This document shows, in pieces, positions 16,918-24,905 of a DNA stretch of 64,000 nt. The translations under genes and the position numbers were made by a program. The DNA lies in contig NZ_CP087999.1 in the NCBI RefSeq assembly GCF_021044625.1, positions 3,679,001 through 3,743,000 on the forward strand. The letters run 5' to 3'. Source of the DNA: Geomonas sp. RF6 (lineage in GTDB: Bacteria > Desulfobacterota > Desulfuromonadia > Geobacterales > Geobacteraceae). Position 1 is the first letter of the stretch, and each line of letters opens with the position of its first letter. Under the pieces are notes generated by a model. It made no database searches. It had not been told where the DNA came from and saw only the letters and a list, made by a program, of their open reading frames with translations.

Positions 16918-17293
16918 GATCGTGCAACAGATAGGGCAATCGGCGCTCGGCCCGCTGACGGTGGAGGAAGAAACCGTCAGCCGCAGCTACCTTTTCAGCG
17001 ACGACTTCGCCGGCTTTGCGGGGCACTTTCCGCAATTTCCCATCCTCCCCGCGGTCGTGGAGATACTGACGGTGGTCTCCCTCATGGGTGAGCATCTCGG
17101 CGCGAAGCAGCGCCTGGTGGCCGTGGAGGACGCGAAGTTCATGAATCCGGTGCGGCCGAACCAGGAAGTGGCGGTCTCCTGCCGGCCGCGCACCGTGCGC
17201 GGGAAGGCCCTGTACGACGCGCAGCTCTCGGTGGAGGGGAAGACCGCCGCCGCCTTTCTCCTGGAGCTGCACCCGGTGGAGAGTGTGGCATGA
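16910..17293 (+). CDS. FabA/FabZ-like hotdog dehydratase (second dehydratase)
   Basis: This is a 127-residue hotdog protein. FAGHFPQFPILPAVVEI is the HFPxxPxxPxxxxxE motif of FabZ/FabA dehydratases, with the catalytic His at about 39 and an acidic partner in the following helix. It differs from the dehydratase at 12801, and two dehydratases are usual in aryl polyene loci. It would act on 3-hydroxyacyl-ACP intermediates, possibly on a different chain length or on the aromatic first intermediate. It overlaps both neighbours. Confidence 0.85.
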   Translation: MSKIVQQIGQSALGPLTVEEETVSRSYLFSDDFAGFAGHFPQFPILPAVVEILTVVSLMGEHLGAKQRLVAVEDAKFMNPVRPNQEVAVSCRPRTVRGKALYDAQLSVEGKTAAAFLLELHPVESVA

Positions 17294-17751
17294 GCAAGCA
17301 CTATTTCCCGAAGCAGGAGGGGGCGCCCCCTTCGCTGAGCGTGACCGTGGAGCGGCAGGTCCGCTTCGAGGAGGTCGACCCTCTCGCCATCGTGTGGCAC
17401 GGCCGCTACCCCAGCTTTTTCGAGGACGCCCGGGTCGCCTTCGGCGCGAAGTACGGCGTCGGCTATCTCGACTGCTACCGGAACGGCTTCCTGACCCCCA
17501 TCAAGAAGATGCACGTGGACTATTTCCGTCCCCTCTCTTTCCCGGAACCGTTCACCATAGAGGGGATCCTGCACTGGACCCCGGCGGCTCGCCTGAACTT
17601 CGAGTTCATCATCAGAAACGGTGAGGGTGAGGTGACGACGACGGGGTACACGGTGCAGATGATGGTCGACACGGAGCAGAATGTCCTCCTCATCCCGCCC
17701 CCCTTCATCAGGGACTTCCTCGACCGCTGGCAGGCGGGGGAGCTTTCATGA
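17290..17751 (+). CDS. 4HBT-type hotdog thioesterase
   Basis: This is a 153-residue acyl thioesterase of the 4-hydroxybenzoyl-CoA/YbgC group. The motif VRFEEVDPLAIVWHGRYPSFFEDAR carries the conserved Asp (about residue 25) and the H-x-RY-x-x-FFE segment that replaces the more common VYxxNY. In this pathway it could release the finished chain or edit stalled acyl-ACPs. It starts in a four-base overlap with the dehydratase and is followed in the same way by the KS gene. Confidence 0.85.
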   Translation: MSKHYFPKQEGAPPSLSVTVERQVRFEEVDPLAIVWHGRYPSFFEDARVAFGAKYGVGYLDCYRNGFLTPIKKMHVDYFRPLSFPEPFTIEGILHWTPAARLNFEFIIRNGEGEVTTTGYTVQMMVDTEQNVLLIPPPFIRDFLDRWQAGELS

Positions 17752-18878
17752 GGGAAGTGTGCATCTGCAAGACGGGTGTGCTGACAGGGTTCGGCGCCGG
17801 GGTGGACGCCCTCTGGGAGGGCTCTCTTTGCGGCGCGACCGCGGTACGCCCCGTGGAGCGCTTCGCCACCGGGCGCTACCTCTCCTCCAGCGCCTCCTGG
17901 ATCGAGGGGCTGGAGCGCGGCGCCGCCGCCTCGTTGCTCTACCCGCTCCTGGAGATGCTCCTGGACGGCTTTGGCGAGGTCCCCCGCGATGCCCTCCTTG
18001 TCACCGCCACCACGAAGGGGTCGATCGACGTGCTGGAGTCGCTGCGCGACGGCGCGGCTCCGGATGCGGCATCGCTCGCCACCAAAGGTGTGCTGGAATG
18101 GCTTGCCGCGCGGCTGGGGCTCTCCGACCCGGGGATGAACATAAACGCCGCCTGCGCCTCCTCCACCCTTGCCGTGGCGCGCGCCGCAGCGCTTATTGCG
18201 GCCGGTCGCGCCGAGGCGGTGCTGGTTGTGTGCATGGATCTCGTGAGCGAGTTTGTCTTCTCCGGCTTCTCGGCGCTCCAGGCGCTCGACCCGGAGCGCT
18301 GCCGTCCCTTTGACCGCAGCCGCAGGGGGCTCTCCCTCGGCGAAGGGGGGGCTGTTCTCCTCCTTACCAGCCGGGAGCGGGCCGCTGCCGAGGGACTCCC
18401 GGTCCTTGCCACCGTGGCGGGGTGGGGTGCCGCGAATGACGCGACGCATATCACTGCCCCCGCGCGCGACGCCTGCGGGCTCATCCAGACCGTGCAGCAG
18501 ACGCTGTGCCGTGCCTCTATCGGGGCGGGAGATGTCGCAGCGGTCAGTGCCCACGGCACCGGAACGGTGTACAACGACCAGATGGAGCTCACCGCCTTCC
18601 GCGCCCTCTTCGGAGAGCGCACCCTCCCGGTCCACTCGGTGAAGGGCGCGATAGGGCACACCCTCGGTGCCGCCGGGGGGATCGAGATCGCACTCGGAGT
18701 CCGGTGCCTGCAGGAGCGACTCCTGCCGCCGACGACCGGGCTTCTCGAGCCGGAGGCGGGTGGGGAGGAAATGGTTGGCGCCACCGCGCGCCCCATCGCC
18801 GGGAGCTATCTTTTGAGCACCAACTCCGGCTTCGGCGGCGTCAATGCGGCAGTCGTGCTGCGCAGGGAGGAGCCGTAA
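17748..18878 (+). CDS. Beta-ketoacyl synthase (KS 3), catalytic half of a KS/CLF-like pair
   Basis: This is a 376-residue condensing enzyme. The nucleophile Cys136 lies in NAACASSTLAVARAA, with histidines in SAHGTGTVYND and KGAIGHTLGAAGG, so all catalytic residues are present. It is shorter at the N-terminus than FabF. The next gene, overlapping by one base, encodes a truncated KS with no active site, so the two likely form a KS-alpha/KS-beta heterodimer that sets chain length, as shown for aryl polyene type II systems. Confidence 0.88.
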   Translation: MREVCICKTGVLTGFGAGVDALWEGSLCGATAVRPVERFATGRYLSSSASWIEGLERGAAASLLYPLLEMLLDGFGEVPRDALLVTATTKGSIDVLESLRDGAAPDAASLATKGVLEWLAARLGLSDPGMNINAACASSTLAVARAAALIAAGRAEAVLVVCMDLVSEFVFSGFSALQALDPERCRPFDRSRRGLSLGEGGAVLLLTSRERAAAEGLPVLATVAGWGAANDATHITAPARDACGLIQTVQQTLCRASIGAGDVAAVSAHGTGTVYNDQMELTAFRALFGERTLPVHSVKGAIGHTLGAAGGIEIALGVRCLQERLLPPTTGLLEPEAGGEEMVGATARPIAGSYLLSTNSGFGGVNAAVVLRREEP

Positions 18879-19618
18879 TGGAGGCGTTTATCACCGGGAT
18901 CGGCTGGGTAACCTCCGGCGGGATCGGCATGGGGAAAGGGGGAAGTGACTTTCTCCCCGGAAGCGGAGAGCTTCCCCGCCTCTCGCGCAAAGATGTCTTC
19001 GACGAGCCGAACCAGCGCTTCGGGCGGCAGTCGGAGTATTCAAAGCTCGGCCTTGCCGCCGTTGCCCTCGCATTGCGCGACGCCGGGCTGGAGAAGTGGA
19101 GCGAGAAGCGCCCGGTCTCCGTCTTCGCCGCCACCGTCCTTGGGTGTCTTGCCACCGACAGCGAGTACTTCCAGACCGTCCTCCTTGAGGGGGGAGCGCT
19201 GGCGAGCCCGAATCTCTTTGCCTTTACGCTGGCGAACTGCTTCCTCGGCGAGGCGGCGCTGCAGTTTGGGCTCACCGGCTCTCTCATGGCGGTAAACGAA
19301 GGGGAGGGTGGGGGGGTGACCCCATTGCGACTCGCCCTGGAAGAAATGGCGATAGGGGATGCCGGGACGGCTCTTGCCGGAATCTGCGACCTGCCGGTGC
19401 CGGAGGGGATGGAAAAGAGCCTCCCGCTGCAGCCGGGGGCTGCTTTCATCCTCCTTTCGGCGGAAGAGCCGCAGGAGGAGGGGTACGGGAAAGTTTCCCT
19501 CGGTATGGACGGCACGGTCTCTTTCGACGGTGCGCCGGTTTCATCCTTTTTTGATCTGGTAAGGGGTGCGCTGGCTCTGAGACGTGGACCGGAAAGAAAG
19601 GAAACGGTAACCCCTTGA
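18878..19618 (+). CDS. Truncated, active-site-less KS homologue (chain-length-factor-like)
   Basis: This is a 246-residue protein aligning with only the N-terminal half of a ketosynthase (MEAFITGIGWVTSGG at the start, SLMAVNEGEGGG where the nucleophile loop should be). No Cys occupies the catalytic position, and the His-containing C-terminal half is missing. Its length fits the Ketoacyl-synt_2 family (PF13723, recalled) that acts as chain-length factor in aryl polyene clusters. The intact frame, good ATG overlap with KS 3 and following coupled gene argue against a pseudogene. Its partner should be KS 3. Confidence 0.82.
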   Translation: MEAFITGIGWVTSGGIGMGKGGSDFLPGSGELPRLSRKDVFDEPNQRFGRQSEYSKLGLAAVALALRDAGLEKWSEKRPVSVFAATVLGCLATDSEYFQTVLLEGGALASPNLFAFTLANCFLGEAALQFGLTGSLMAVNEGEGGGVTPLRLALEEMAIGDAGTALAGICDLPVPEGMEKSLPLQPGAAFILLSAEEPQEEGYGKVSLGMDGTVSFDGAPVSSFFDLVRGALALRRGPERKETVTP

Positions 19619-20958
19619 GACGTATATTCCTCATCTCCACCAACGTGACCCGCGAGCCGTACCCGGTGTACCCCTTGGGGTTGGCCGCCATTTCCGCAGC
19701 GCTTTCGGCGGCGGGGCACGAGGTACAACAGTTCGACATGCTCGTCGCGGGAGAGTCGCGGGAACTCCTTTGCGAGCGGCTGAAGGAATGGAATCCCGAC
19801 TTTGTCTGCGTCTCCATGCGCAACCTGGACAACTGCGACTCCCTGAGCGTGACCGGCTATGCGGAGGAGGTCCGCGACGTTATAGGCGCGGTCCGGAGCG
19901 TATCGCGCGCACCGGTCATTATCGGAGGGGCCGCCTTTTCCATTCTCCCCGAGGAGCTCCTTCGCTACACCGGGGCGGACTACGGCGTGGTGGGCGAGGG
20001 GGAGCGCCTGATATGCCGCCTTGTCGACGATCTGAAAAAGGGAGTTGCGGCGCCGAGGCTGGTGCGAAACGAGTCGCTTCTCTGCGGGCCTGCGGTGCCG
20101 TCCCCTCTGTACTCGGAGGAGCTGATCGCGTTCTACCGTGCGGAGAGCGGGATGATCAACCTGCAGACGAAGCGTGGCTGCCCGTACGACTGCGTCTACT
20201 GCAGCTATCCCACGCTGGAGGGGAAGAGGTACCGCCATCGCGACCCGAAGACGGTGGTAGATGACCTGGTGCGCATCCAGGTCGACCACGGGATGGAGAC
20301 GGTCTTTTTCACCGATTCCATCTTCAACGACAGCGAGGGGCGCTACATGGAGGTGGTGGAAGAGATCCTCTCCCGCGGCGTTTCGCTTCGCTGGTGCTGC
20401 TACATGCGCCCCGCCGGGATCGGCAGGACGGAGATCGCCCTCATGAAGCGGGCAGGGCTCTATGCGGTGGAGCTCGGCACCGACGCGGCGTGCGACACGA
20501 CTCTAGAGGGGCTGGAAAAGGGATTCACCTTTGCCGACGCCCTGGAGGTCAACCGCGCCTGCGTCGCAGAGCGGCTACCGTGCGCGCACTTCGTCATGTT
20601 CGGCGGACCGGGGGAGACCCCGGAAACAGTGGCGGAGGGGGTGGCAAACCTGGAGCTCCTGGAGCACACAGTGGTATGCGCCTTCTCCGGGATCAGGGTC
20701 CTCCCGGGTACGAAGCTTCTTGACCGCGCGGTGCGCGAGGGGGTGCTCCCGGAGGGGGGCTCCCTGCTGGAGCCGGCCTACTACCTTTCACCCGGAGTCG
20801 ACGGTGCCGTCATGAACGAGACGATCACCGAGGCGTTCCGCGGCCGGCGCGACCGGATCTTCCCGCCGGAGGAAGGGCAAAAGAGGCTCTCCATCATGCA
20901 CCGCTTCGGGTACCGCGGGCTTCTCTGGGACACGCTCATAAAATTCCCGCAGCCGTAG
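19615..20958 (+). CDS. B12-binding radical SAM enzyme (lipid-cluster type), copy 1
   Basis: This is a 447-residue protein that starts at TTG overlapping the upstream stop; AAAGGAAA lies about 10 bases before it. Residues about 1-140 form a cobalamin-binding Rossmann domain (YPLGLAAISAALSAAGHEV). The radical SAM core begins with RGCPYDCVYCSYP (CxxxCxxC at about 186-193). Such enzymes methylate or rearrange unactivated carbons. In lipid clusters with several KS genes they are assumed to modify the acyl chain. There is no classic DxHxxG B12 motif, as in many class B members, so cobalamin use is inferred from the domain. Confidence 0.87.
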   Translation: MRRIFLISTNVTREPYPVYPLGLAAISAALSAAGHEVQQFDMLVAGESRELLCERLKEWNPDFVCVSMRNLDNCDSLSVTGYAEEVRDVIGAVRSVSRAPVIIGGAAFSILPEELLRYTGADYGVVGEGERLICRLVDDLKKGVAAPRLVRNESLLCGPAVPSPLYSEELIAFYRAESGMINLQTKRGCPYDCVYCSYPTLEGKRYRHRDPKTVVDDLVRIQVDHGMETVFFTDSIFNDSEGRYMEVVEEILSRGVSLRWCCYMRPAGIGRTEIALMKRAGLYAVELGTDAACDTTLEGLEKGFTFADALEVNRACVAERLPCAHFVMFGGPGETPETVAEGVANLELLEHTVVCAFSGIRVLPGTKLLDRAVREGVLPEGGSLLEPAYYLSPGVDGAVMNETITEAFRGRRDRIFPPEEGQKRLSIMHRFGYRGLLWDTLIKFPQP

Positions 20959-20996
20959 GAAGGGAGCCGGACGTTTTCGGCATCGGAGTTAGCTTT

Positions 20997-22451
20997 ATGC
21001 TGAACAACAAGAAGATACTGCTGGTCCACCCGCTGGGGTACCGGTCCGACGCGGCAGGGCACGACATCTCCCGCCTCGCGAACATCATGCCCCCCTTGGG
21101 TCTCGCCAGCATCGCGGCCTACGTGGAGAGGCGCGGCATGTCCGCCGACATCATCGACTGCTACGCCCGCCCCGACTCCGACCGGGCGATCTGCGACTAC
21201 CTGAAGGCGGAGCGTCCCGCCTTCCTGGGGCTGAGCTGCACGACCTCCTCCTTTCTGGACGGGATACGCATCGCCGAGATGGCGCGCAGCATCGTCCCAG
21301 GGATCACCACCGTCTTCGGGGGACCCCACGTCTCTGCGTTGAAGGAGGAGCTCTTCCCGCGCTTCCGCGGCATGGACATCGCCGTCATCGGGGAGGGGGA
21401 GGAGACGATGGCGCAGCTCATGGAGAAGGGGCTCGATGACCCGGCCTCGGTGAAGGGGATCATCTATCGTCCCGGCGGGGGGGCGGAGGGGTGCTTCACC
21501 GGCTACCCCGATCAGCTCCTCGAGCTCGACGACCTCCCTTTCCCGGCGTACGAGAAGCTCGAAGGGTTCCCCACGTCGTACATGCTGCCGATCTTCAACT
21601 ACCCGAAGACACCGAATACGAGCTGCATCTCCAGCCGCGGCTGCCCCTATTCGTGCAGCTATTGCGACCGCTCCGTTTTCCGGCGTTCCTTCCGCTACAA
21701 CTCGGCAAGCTACCTGTACGAGCACCTGCGCTACCTGAGGGAGCGCTTCGGGGTGCGGCACATAAACTTCTACGACGACCAGTTCACCTTCAACCGCAAG
21801 AGGGTGGAGGAGTTCGCGCGTCTCATGATCGACCGCCCCCTGGGGATGACCTACAACTGCGCGGTGCGCGCGGAGCACATCGACCCGGAGCTTCTGGCGC
21901 TGATGAAGAGGTCGGGGTGCTGGATGATGAGCCTGGGGATCGAGACGGGGGATCCGGAGCTCCTCGCCCAGCACCGGCAGAACGCCGACCTGGACCACCT
22001 GGCCCGGAAGATCCGCATGATAAAGGACGCCGGGATGCGCACGAAGGGGCTCCTGATGATCGGGCTCCCGGGAGAAACGGAAGAGAGCATCCGGCGCAGC
22101 ATGGACTACGTCTTCTCCCTCCCGATCGACGACTTCAACCTGGCGAAGTTCACCCCTTTTCCCGGGTCGCCGATCTACGACCGGATCCACGAGCTCGGCG
22201 AGTTCAACGAGGACTGGGAGCAGATGGACTGCATGAACTTTCTCTTCGTGACAAAGGGGATGACGAGGGAGCGCCTGGAGGAGCTTTTCCAGGAGTTCTA
22301 CCGCAACCACTTCAAGCGGCCGAAGGTGCTCTGGGGGTACGTGGCGATGCTGTGGCGCTCGCCGCACAGCTGGCAGCGCTTCATCGGCAACATGGGGAGC
22401 TTTTTGAAGTTCACCCGCAACACCGAGCGCTATCTCGAGCCGGAGGGGTGA
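20997..22451 (+). CDS. B12-binding radical SAM enzyme, copy 2
   Basis: This is a 484-residue protein with the same layout as its upstream neighbour: an N-terminal B12-binding domain (PPLGLASIAAYVERRGMSADIID), then the radical SAM core with SRGCPYSCSYCDRS (CxxxCxxC at about 215-222), and a C-terminal helical region of about 100 residues. Overall identity to copy 1 is low by eye, so this is not a recent duplication and the two may act on different positions. Likely chemistry is C-methylation, cyclisation or C-C bond formation on the polyene or lipid. A GGAG site lies nine bases before the ATG. Confidence 0.87.
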   Translation: MLNNKKILLVHPLGYRSDAAGHDISRLANIMPPLGLASIAAYVERRGMSADIIDCYARPDSDRAICDYLKAERPAFLGLSCTTSSFLDGIRIAEMARSIVPGITTVFGGPHVSALKEELFPRFRGMDIAVIGEGEETMAQLMEKGLDDPASVKGIIYRPGGGAEGCFTGYPDQLLELDDLPFPAYEKLEGFPTSYMLPIFNYPKTPNTSCISSRGCPYSCSYCDRSVFRRSFRYNSASYLYEHLRYLRERFGVRHINFYDDQFTFNRKRVEEFARLMIDRPLGMTYNCAVRAEHIDPELLALMKRSGCWMMSLGIETGDPELLAQHRQNADLDHLARKIRMIKDAGMRTKGLLMIGLPGETEESIRRSMDYVFSLPIDDFNLAKFTPFPGSPIYDRIHELGEFNEDWEQMDCMNFLFVTKGMTRERLEELFQEFYRNHFKRPKVLWGYVAMLWRSPHSWQRFIGNMGSFLKFTRNTERYLEPEG

Positions 22452-22457
22452 TTTCCG

Positions 22458-23399
22458 GTGGCCGCTAGCAATGCACAGCAGCCGGGGAAGAAGTGGACGA
22501 GCCGCAGCATCGGGGCCGACTGGCAGCACCGGGTCTTTTACACGCTGATCCGCTTCGGCGGGCGGTGGGCAGCAGACTTCCTGCTCGTCTTCGTGGTCCT
22601 CTACTACACCCTCTTTCGACCCTCGGTGCGAAACCGCTCCATGCACTACCTGAGGCGCAGGTTTCCGAGGCACGGGACGCTCGGGCTTTGGTGGGGGAGC
22701 TACCGCATGAGCTTTGGCGTCGGGCGGGTACTGGTGGACCGGGCGGTGCTGGGGATACTCGGGCCGCAGTACCTCTCCGTCAGTCTGGAGGCACGCGCCG
22801 CGCTGGCGGCGCTCCTTGCCGAGGGGCGCGGGCTGATCCTGGTGACGGCGCATGTGGGGTGCTGGCAACTCGCCATGTCCAGCCTTTCGCACCTGGGGAG
22901 CGCGGTGAGCCTCGTGATGCACCGCGAAGAGGGTGACGTCGACCGGCAGTTTTTCGAGCATGGAGGGGGGGAGGCGCCGTACCGCTTCATCGACCCCGCG
23001 ACGGCACTCGGCGGTTCCCTGGAGATGCTGCAGGTCCTGAAGAATGGGGAGGTGCTGAGCATCATGGGGGACCGGATGATGGGGGGGAAGAGGAGCTGCC
23101 TCTCGGTCCCCTTCCTCGGCGACCCGATAGAGGTGCCCTTCAGCCCATACATGCTGGGGTCCGCCACCGGAGCGCCGGTGGCGGTGATCTTCCCGCACAC
23201 GGTCGCTCGCGGGAAGTATGGTCTCCAGGTGGCCCGCGTGATGCGGGTGCCGGAGGGGCTGGGGAGGCGCGGCGAGGCGTATCGCCCCTACGCCGAGGAG
23301 TTTGTGCGCGCCCTCGAGGAGTTTGTCGAGGAGCGTCCGTACCAGTTTTTCAATTTTTACGACATGTGGGCACCCGTCGGACCAGTCGGACTGGTCTGA
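22458..23399 (+). CDS. LpxL/HtrB-like lysophospholipid acyltransferase
   Basis: This is a 313-residue inner-membrane acyltransferase starting at GTG. A transmembrane segment (about 25-55) precedes the family block TAHVGCWQLA, in which the usual HxxxxD/E reads HxxxxQ, a possible loss or change of the general base. MGDRMMGG and FSPYMLGSATGAPV match later family motifs. It may transfer the product to a lipid or lipid A-like acceptor. The last residues (PVGPVGLV) are encoded by a 9-bp tandem array that begins inside the gene at 23376, so the C-terminus was probably altered by repeat expansion or insertion. Confidence 0.83.
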   Translation: MAASNAQQPGKKWTSRSIGADWQHRVFYTLIRFGGRWAADFLLVFVVLYYTLFRPSVRNRSMHYLRRRFPRHGTLGLWWGSYRMSFGVGRVLVDRAVLGILGPQYLSVSLEARAALAALLAEGRGLILVTAHVGCWQLAMSSLSHLGSAVSLVMHREEGDVDRQFFEHGGGEAPYRFIDPATALGGSLEMLQVLKNGEVLSIMGDRMMGGKRSCLSVPFLGDPIEVPFSPYMLGSATGAPVAVIFPHTVARGKYGLQVARVMRVPEGLGRRGEAYRPYAEEFVRALEEFVEERPYQFFNFYDMWAPVGPVGLV

Positions 23400-23429
23400 C
23401 CAGTCGGACCAGTCGGACCAGTCGGACCG
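23376..23429. repeat. 9-bp tandem array, six units, overlapping the 3' end of the acyltransferase gene
   Basis: There are six 9-bp units of GTCGGACCA with single-base variants (23376-23429). The first two and a half encode the acyltransferase C-terminus and its stop codon. The same core recurs at 44756-44800 and, inverted, at the right window edge. Confidence 0.9.
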
Positions 23430-23460
23430 AGCAACCAATTATACAGATCAAGGAGATCTC

Positions 23461-23715
23461 ATGGATACCAAGGAAAAGCTGAAAAAGATTCTGGTGCAGG
23501 ACCTCAATCTCGAAGAGGTGACCCCCGAGGAGATCGAGGACGACGCGCCTCTCTTCGGCGACGGGCTCGGGCTCGACTCCCTCGACGCGGTAGAGCTGGT
23601 GGTGCTGGTGCAGAAGCATTTCGGCGTCGAGATAAAGGACATGGAGGAAGGGCGTGCCGCCTTCCAGTCTGTGAACGCGCTTGCTGCCTACATCGAGGCG
23701 CGCCTCTCCGCATGA
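23461..23715 (+). CDS. Acyl carrier protein (ACP 2)
   Basis: This is an 84-residue carrier. The start ATG follows AAGGAG by five bases; the longer upstream frame only reads the tandem repeat. Ser40 in GLGLDSLDAVELV is the phosphopantetheine site. It overlaps the following KS gene by four bases, so it is probably the carrier for the second KS/CLF-like pair. It differs in sequence from ACP 1. Confidence 0.93.
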   Translation: MDTKEKLKKILVQDLNLEEVTPEEIEDDAPLFGDGLGLDSLDAVELVVLVQKHFGVEIKDMEEGRAAFQSVNALAAYIEARLSA

Positions 23716-24905
23716 GCCGCCCCTGGCAGGTAGCCATCACCGGGATCGGATGCATCTGCGCCGCAGGCGCCAGCGTCCCCGAGTGCCTGGAGACGCTCTA
23801 CCGTGGGGAGCGGGACCCGCGTCCGCCGACCCGTTATTCCAGCAGCCACTCCACCGCCTATCCGGTCTTCGAGATACCGGGATTCGAGGAGCCGCCCGAG
23901 ATCCTGCGCACGGCGGCGCTGGGTGTCCACGCGGCACGGGAGGCGCTCGCTGACGCAAGACTTGCGCCCGCGGAGCTCGAGAGGTTGCGGGTCGGTGTCT
24001 GCGTCGGAACGACGGTCGGGAGCGCCTTCAACAACGAGGTCTTCTGCCGCGAGTACCGCGCCGGGATCGACCCGGACCTGGAGCCGATCGAGCGCATCTT
24101 GCGCAGCAACCCTGCGGAAGTCATTGCCGGGGAATTCGGCTTCGACGGCCCCTGCCAGACCGTGGTAAACGCCTGCGCCTCCGGCACCGACGCCGTGGGG
24201 ATCGGCGCCTCCTGGATCCGCGGCGGCATCTGCGACGTCGTCATCGCCGGCGGCGCCGACGAGCTCGGCCGCATCACCTACAACGGCTTTATCTCCCTCA
24301 TGATCACCGACGACTCCCCCTGCAGGCCTTTTGACAGGGATCGGAAGGGGCTGAATCTCGGGGAAGGGGCGGGGATGCTCGTCCTCGAATCGGAAGTGGT
24401 GCGGGCGCGGCGCTCGAAGAAGGCTCGCTCCTTCCTCATCGGCTACGGCTCCGCCTGCGACGCCCACCACCTCACCGCACCGAAGCCGGACGGCGACGGG
24501 TTGCGCCGTGCCCTGGCGGAAGCCCTTGGCTGCTGCGGCACAGCTCCCGGCGAGATCGCCTTCGTCAATGCGCACGGCACCGGCACCCCCGATAACGACA
24601 GGGTGGAGAGCCGCGTCCTCGCGGACGTACTGCCGGGCGTCCCCTTTATCTCCACGAAAGGATATACCGGCCACACCCTGGGGGCTGCGGGAGCGATCGA
24701 AGCAGTCTTCACGGTCGCCTGCCTGGAGCGCGGGCGCATCCCCGGGAACGCCGGGTTCAGGACACCCGACCCCGAGCTGGGGGGGACTCCCGTTCCGGAA
24801 GCGGCCGAGATCGGCGGCTCAGTCGCCCTCTCCGAATCCCTCGCTTTTGGCGGCAGCAACTCCGTCATCGTCCTGGCAAAAGGGGAGGAGGCGCCATGCG
24901 CATGA
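23712..24905 (+). CDS. Beta-ketoacyl synthase (KS 4), catalytic half of the second KS/CLF-like pair
   Basis: This is a 397-residue condensing enzyme. Cys155 lies in VNACASGTDAVGIG; the histidines lie in NAHGTGTPDND and KGYTGHTLGAAGA; LAFGGSNSVIVL closes the fold. It is catalytically complete. Its stop lies ten bases past the start of a degenerate KS gene, repeating the pairing seen at 17748-19618. With ACP 2 immediately upstream it makes a self-contained minimal type II condensing module (ACP-KS-CLF). Confidence 0.9.
   Translation: MSRPWQVAITGIGCICAAGASVPECLETLYRGERDPRPPTRYSSSHSTAYPVFEIPGFEEPPEILRTAALGVHAAREALADARLAPAELERLRVGVCVGTTVGSAFNNEVFCREYRAGIDPDLEPIERILRSNPAEVIAGEFGFDGPCQTVVNACASGTDAVGIGASWIRGGICDVVIAGGADELGRITYNGFISLMITDDSPCRPFDRDRKGLNLGEGAGMLVLESEVVRARRSKKARSFLIGYGSACDAHHLTAPKPDGDGLRRALAEALGCCGTAPGEIAFVNAHGTGTPDNDRVESRVLADVLPGVPFISTKGYTGHTLGAAGAIEAVFTVACLERGRIPGNAGFRTPDPELGGTPVPEAAEIGGSVALSESLAFGGSNSVIVLAKGEEAPCA

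Noticed and set aside
18878-19618. Truncated KS as a pseudogene
   Set aside because: The frame is intact, translationally coupled to a complete KS and of the length of known chain-length-factor proteins, so a functional KS-beta is more likely.
20781-23438. 885-residue minus-strand open frame opposite the radical SAM and acyltransferase genes
   Set aside because: It is low-complexity and has no domains; the plus-strand genes have intact catalytic motifs.
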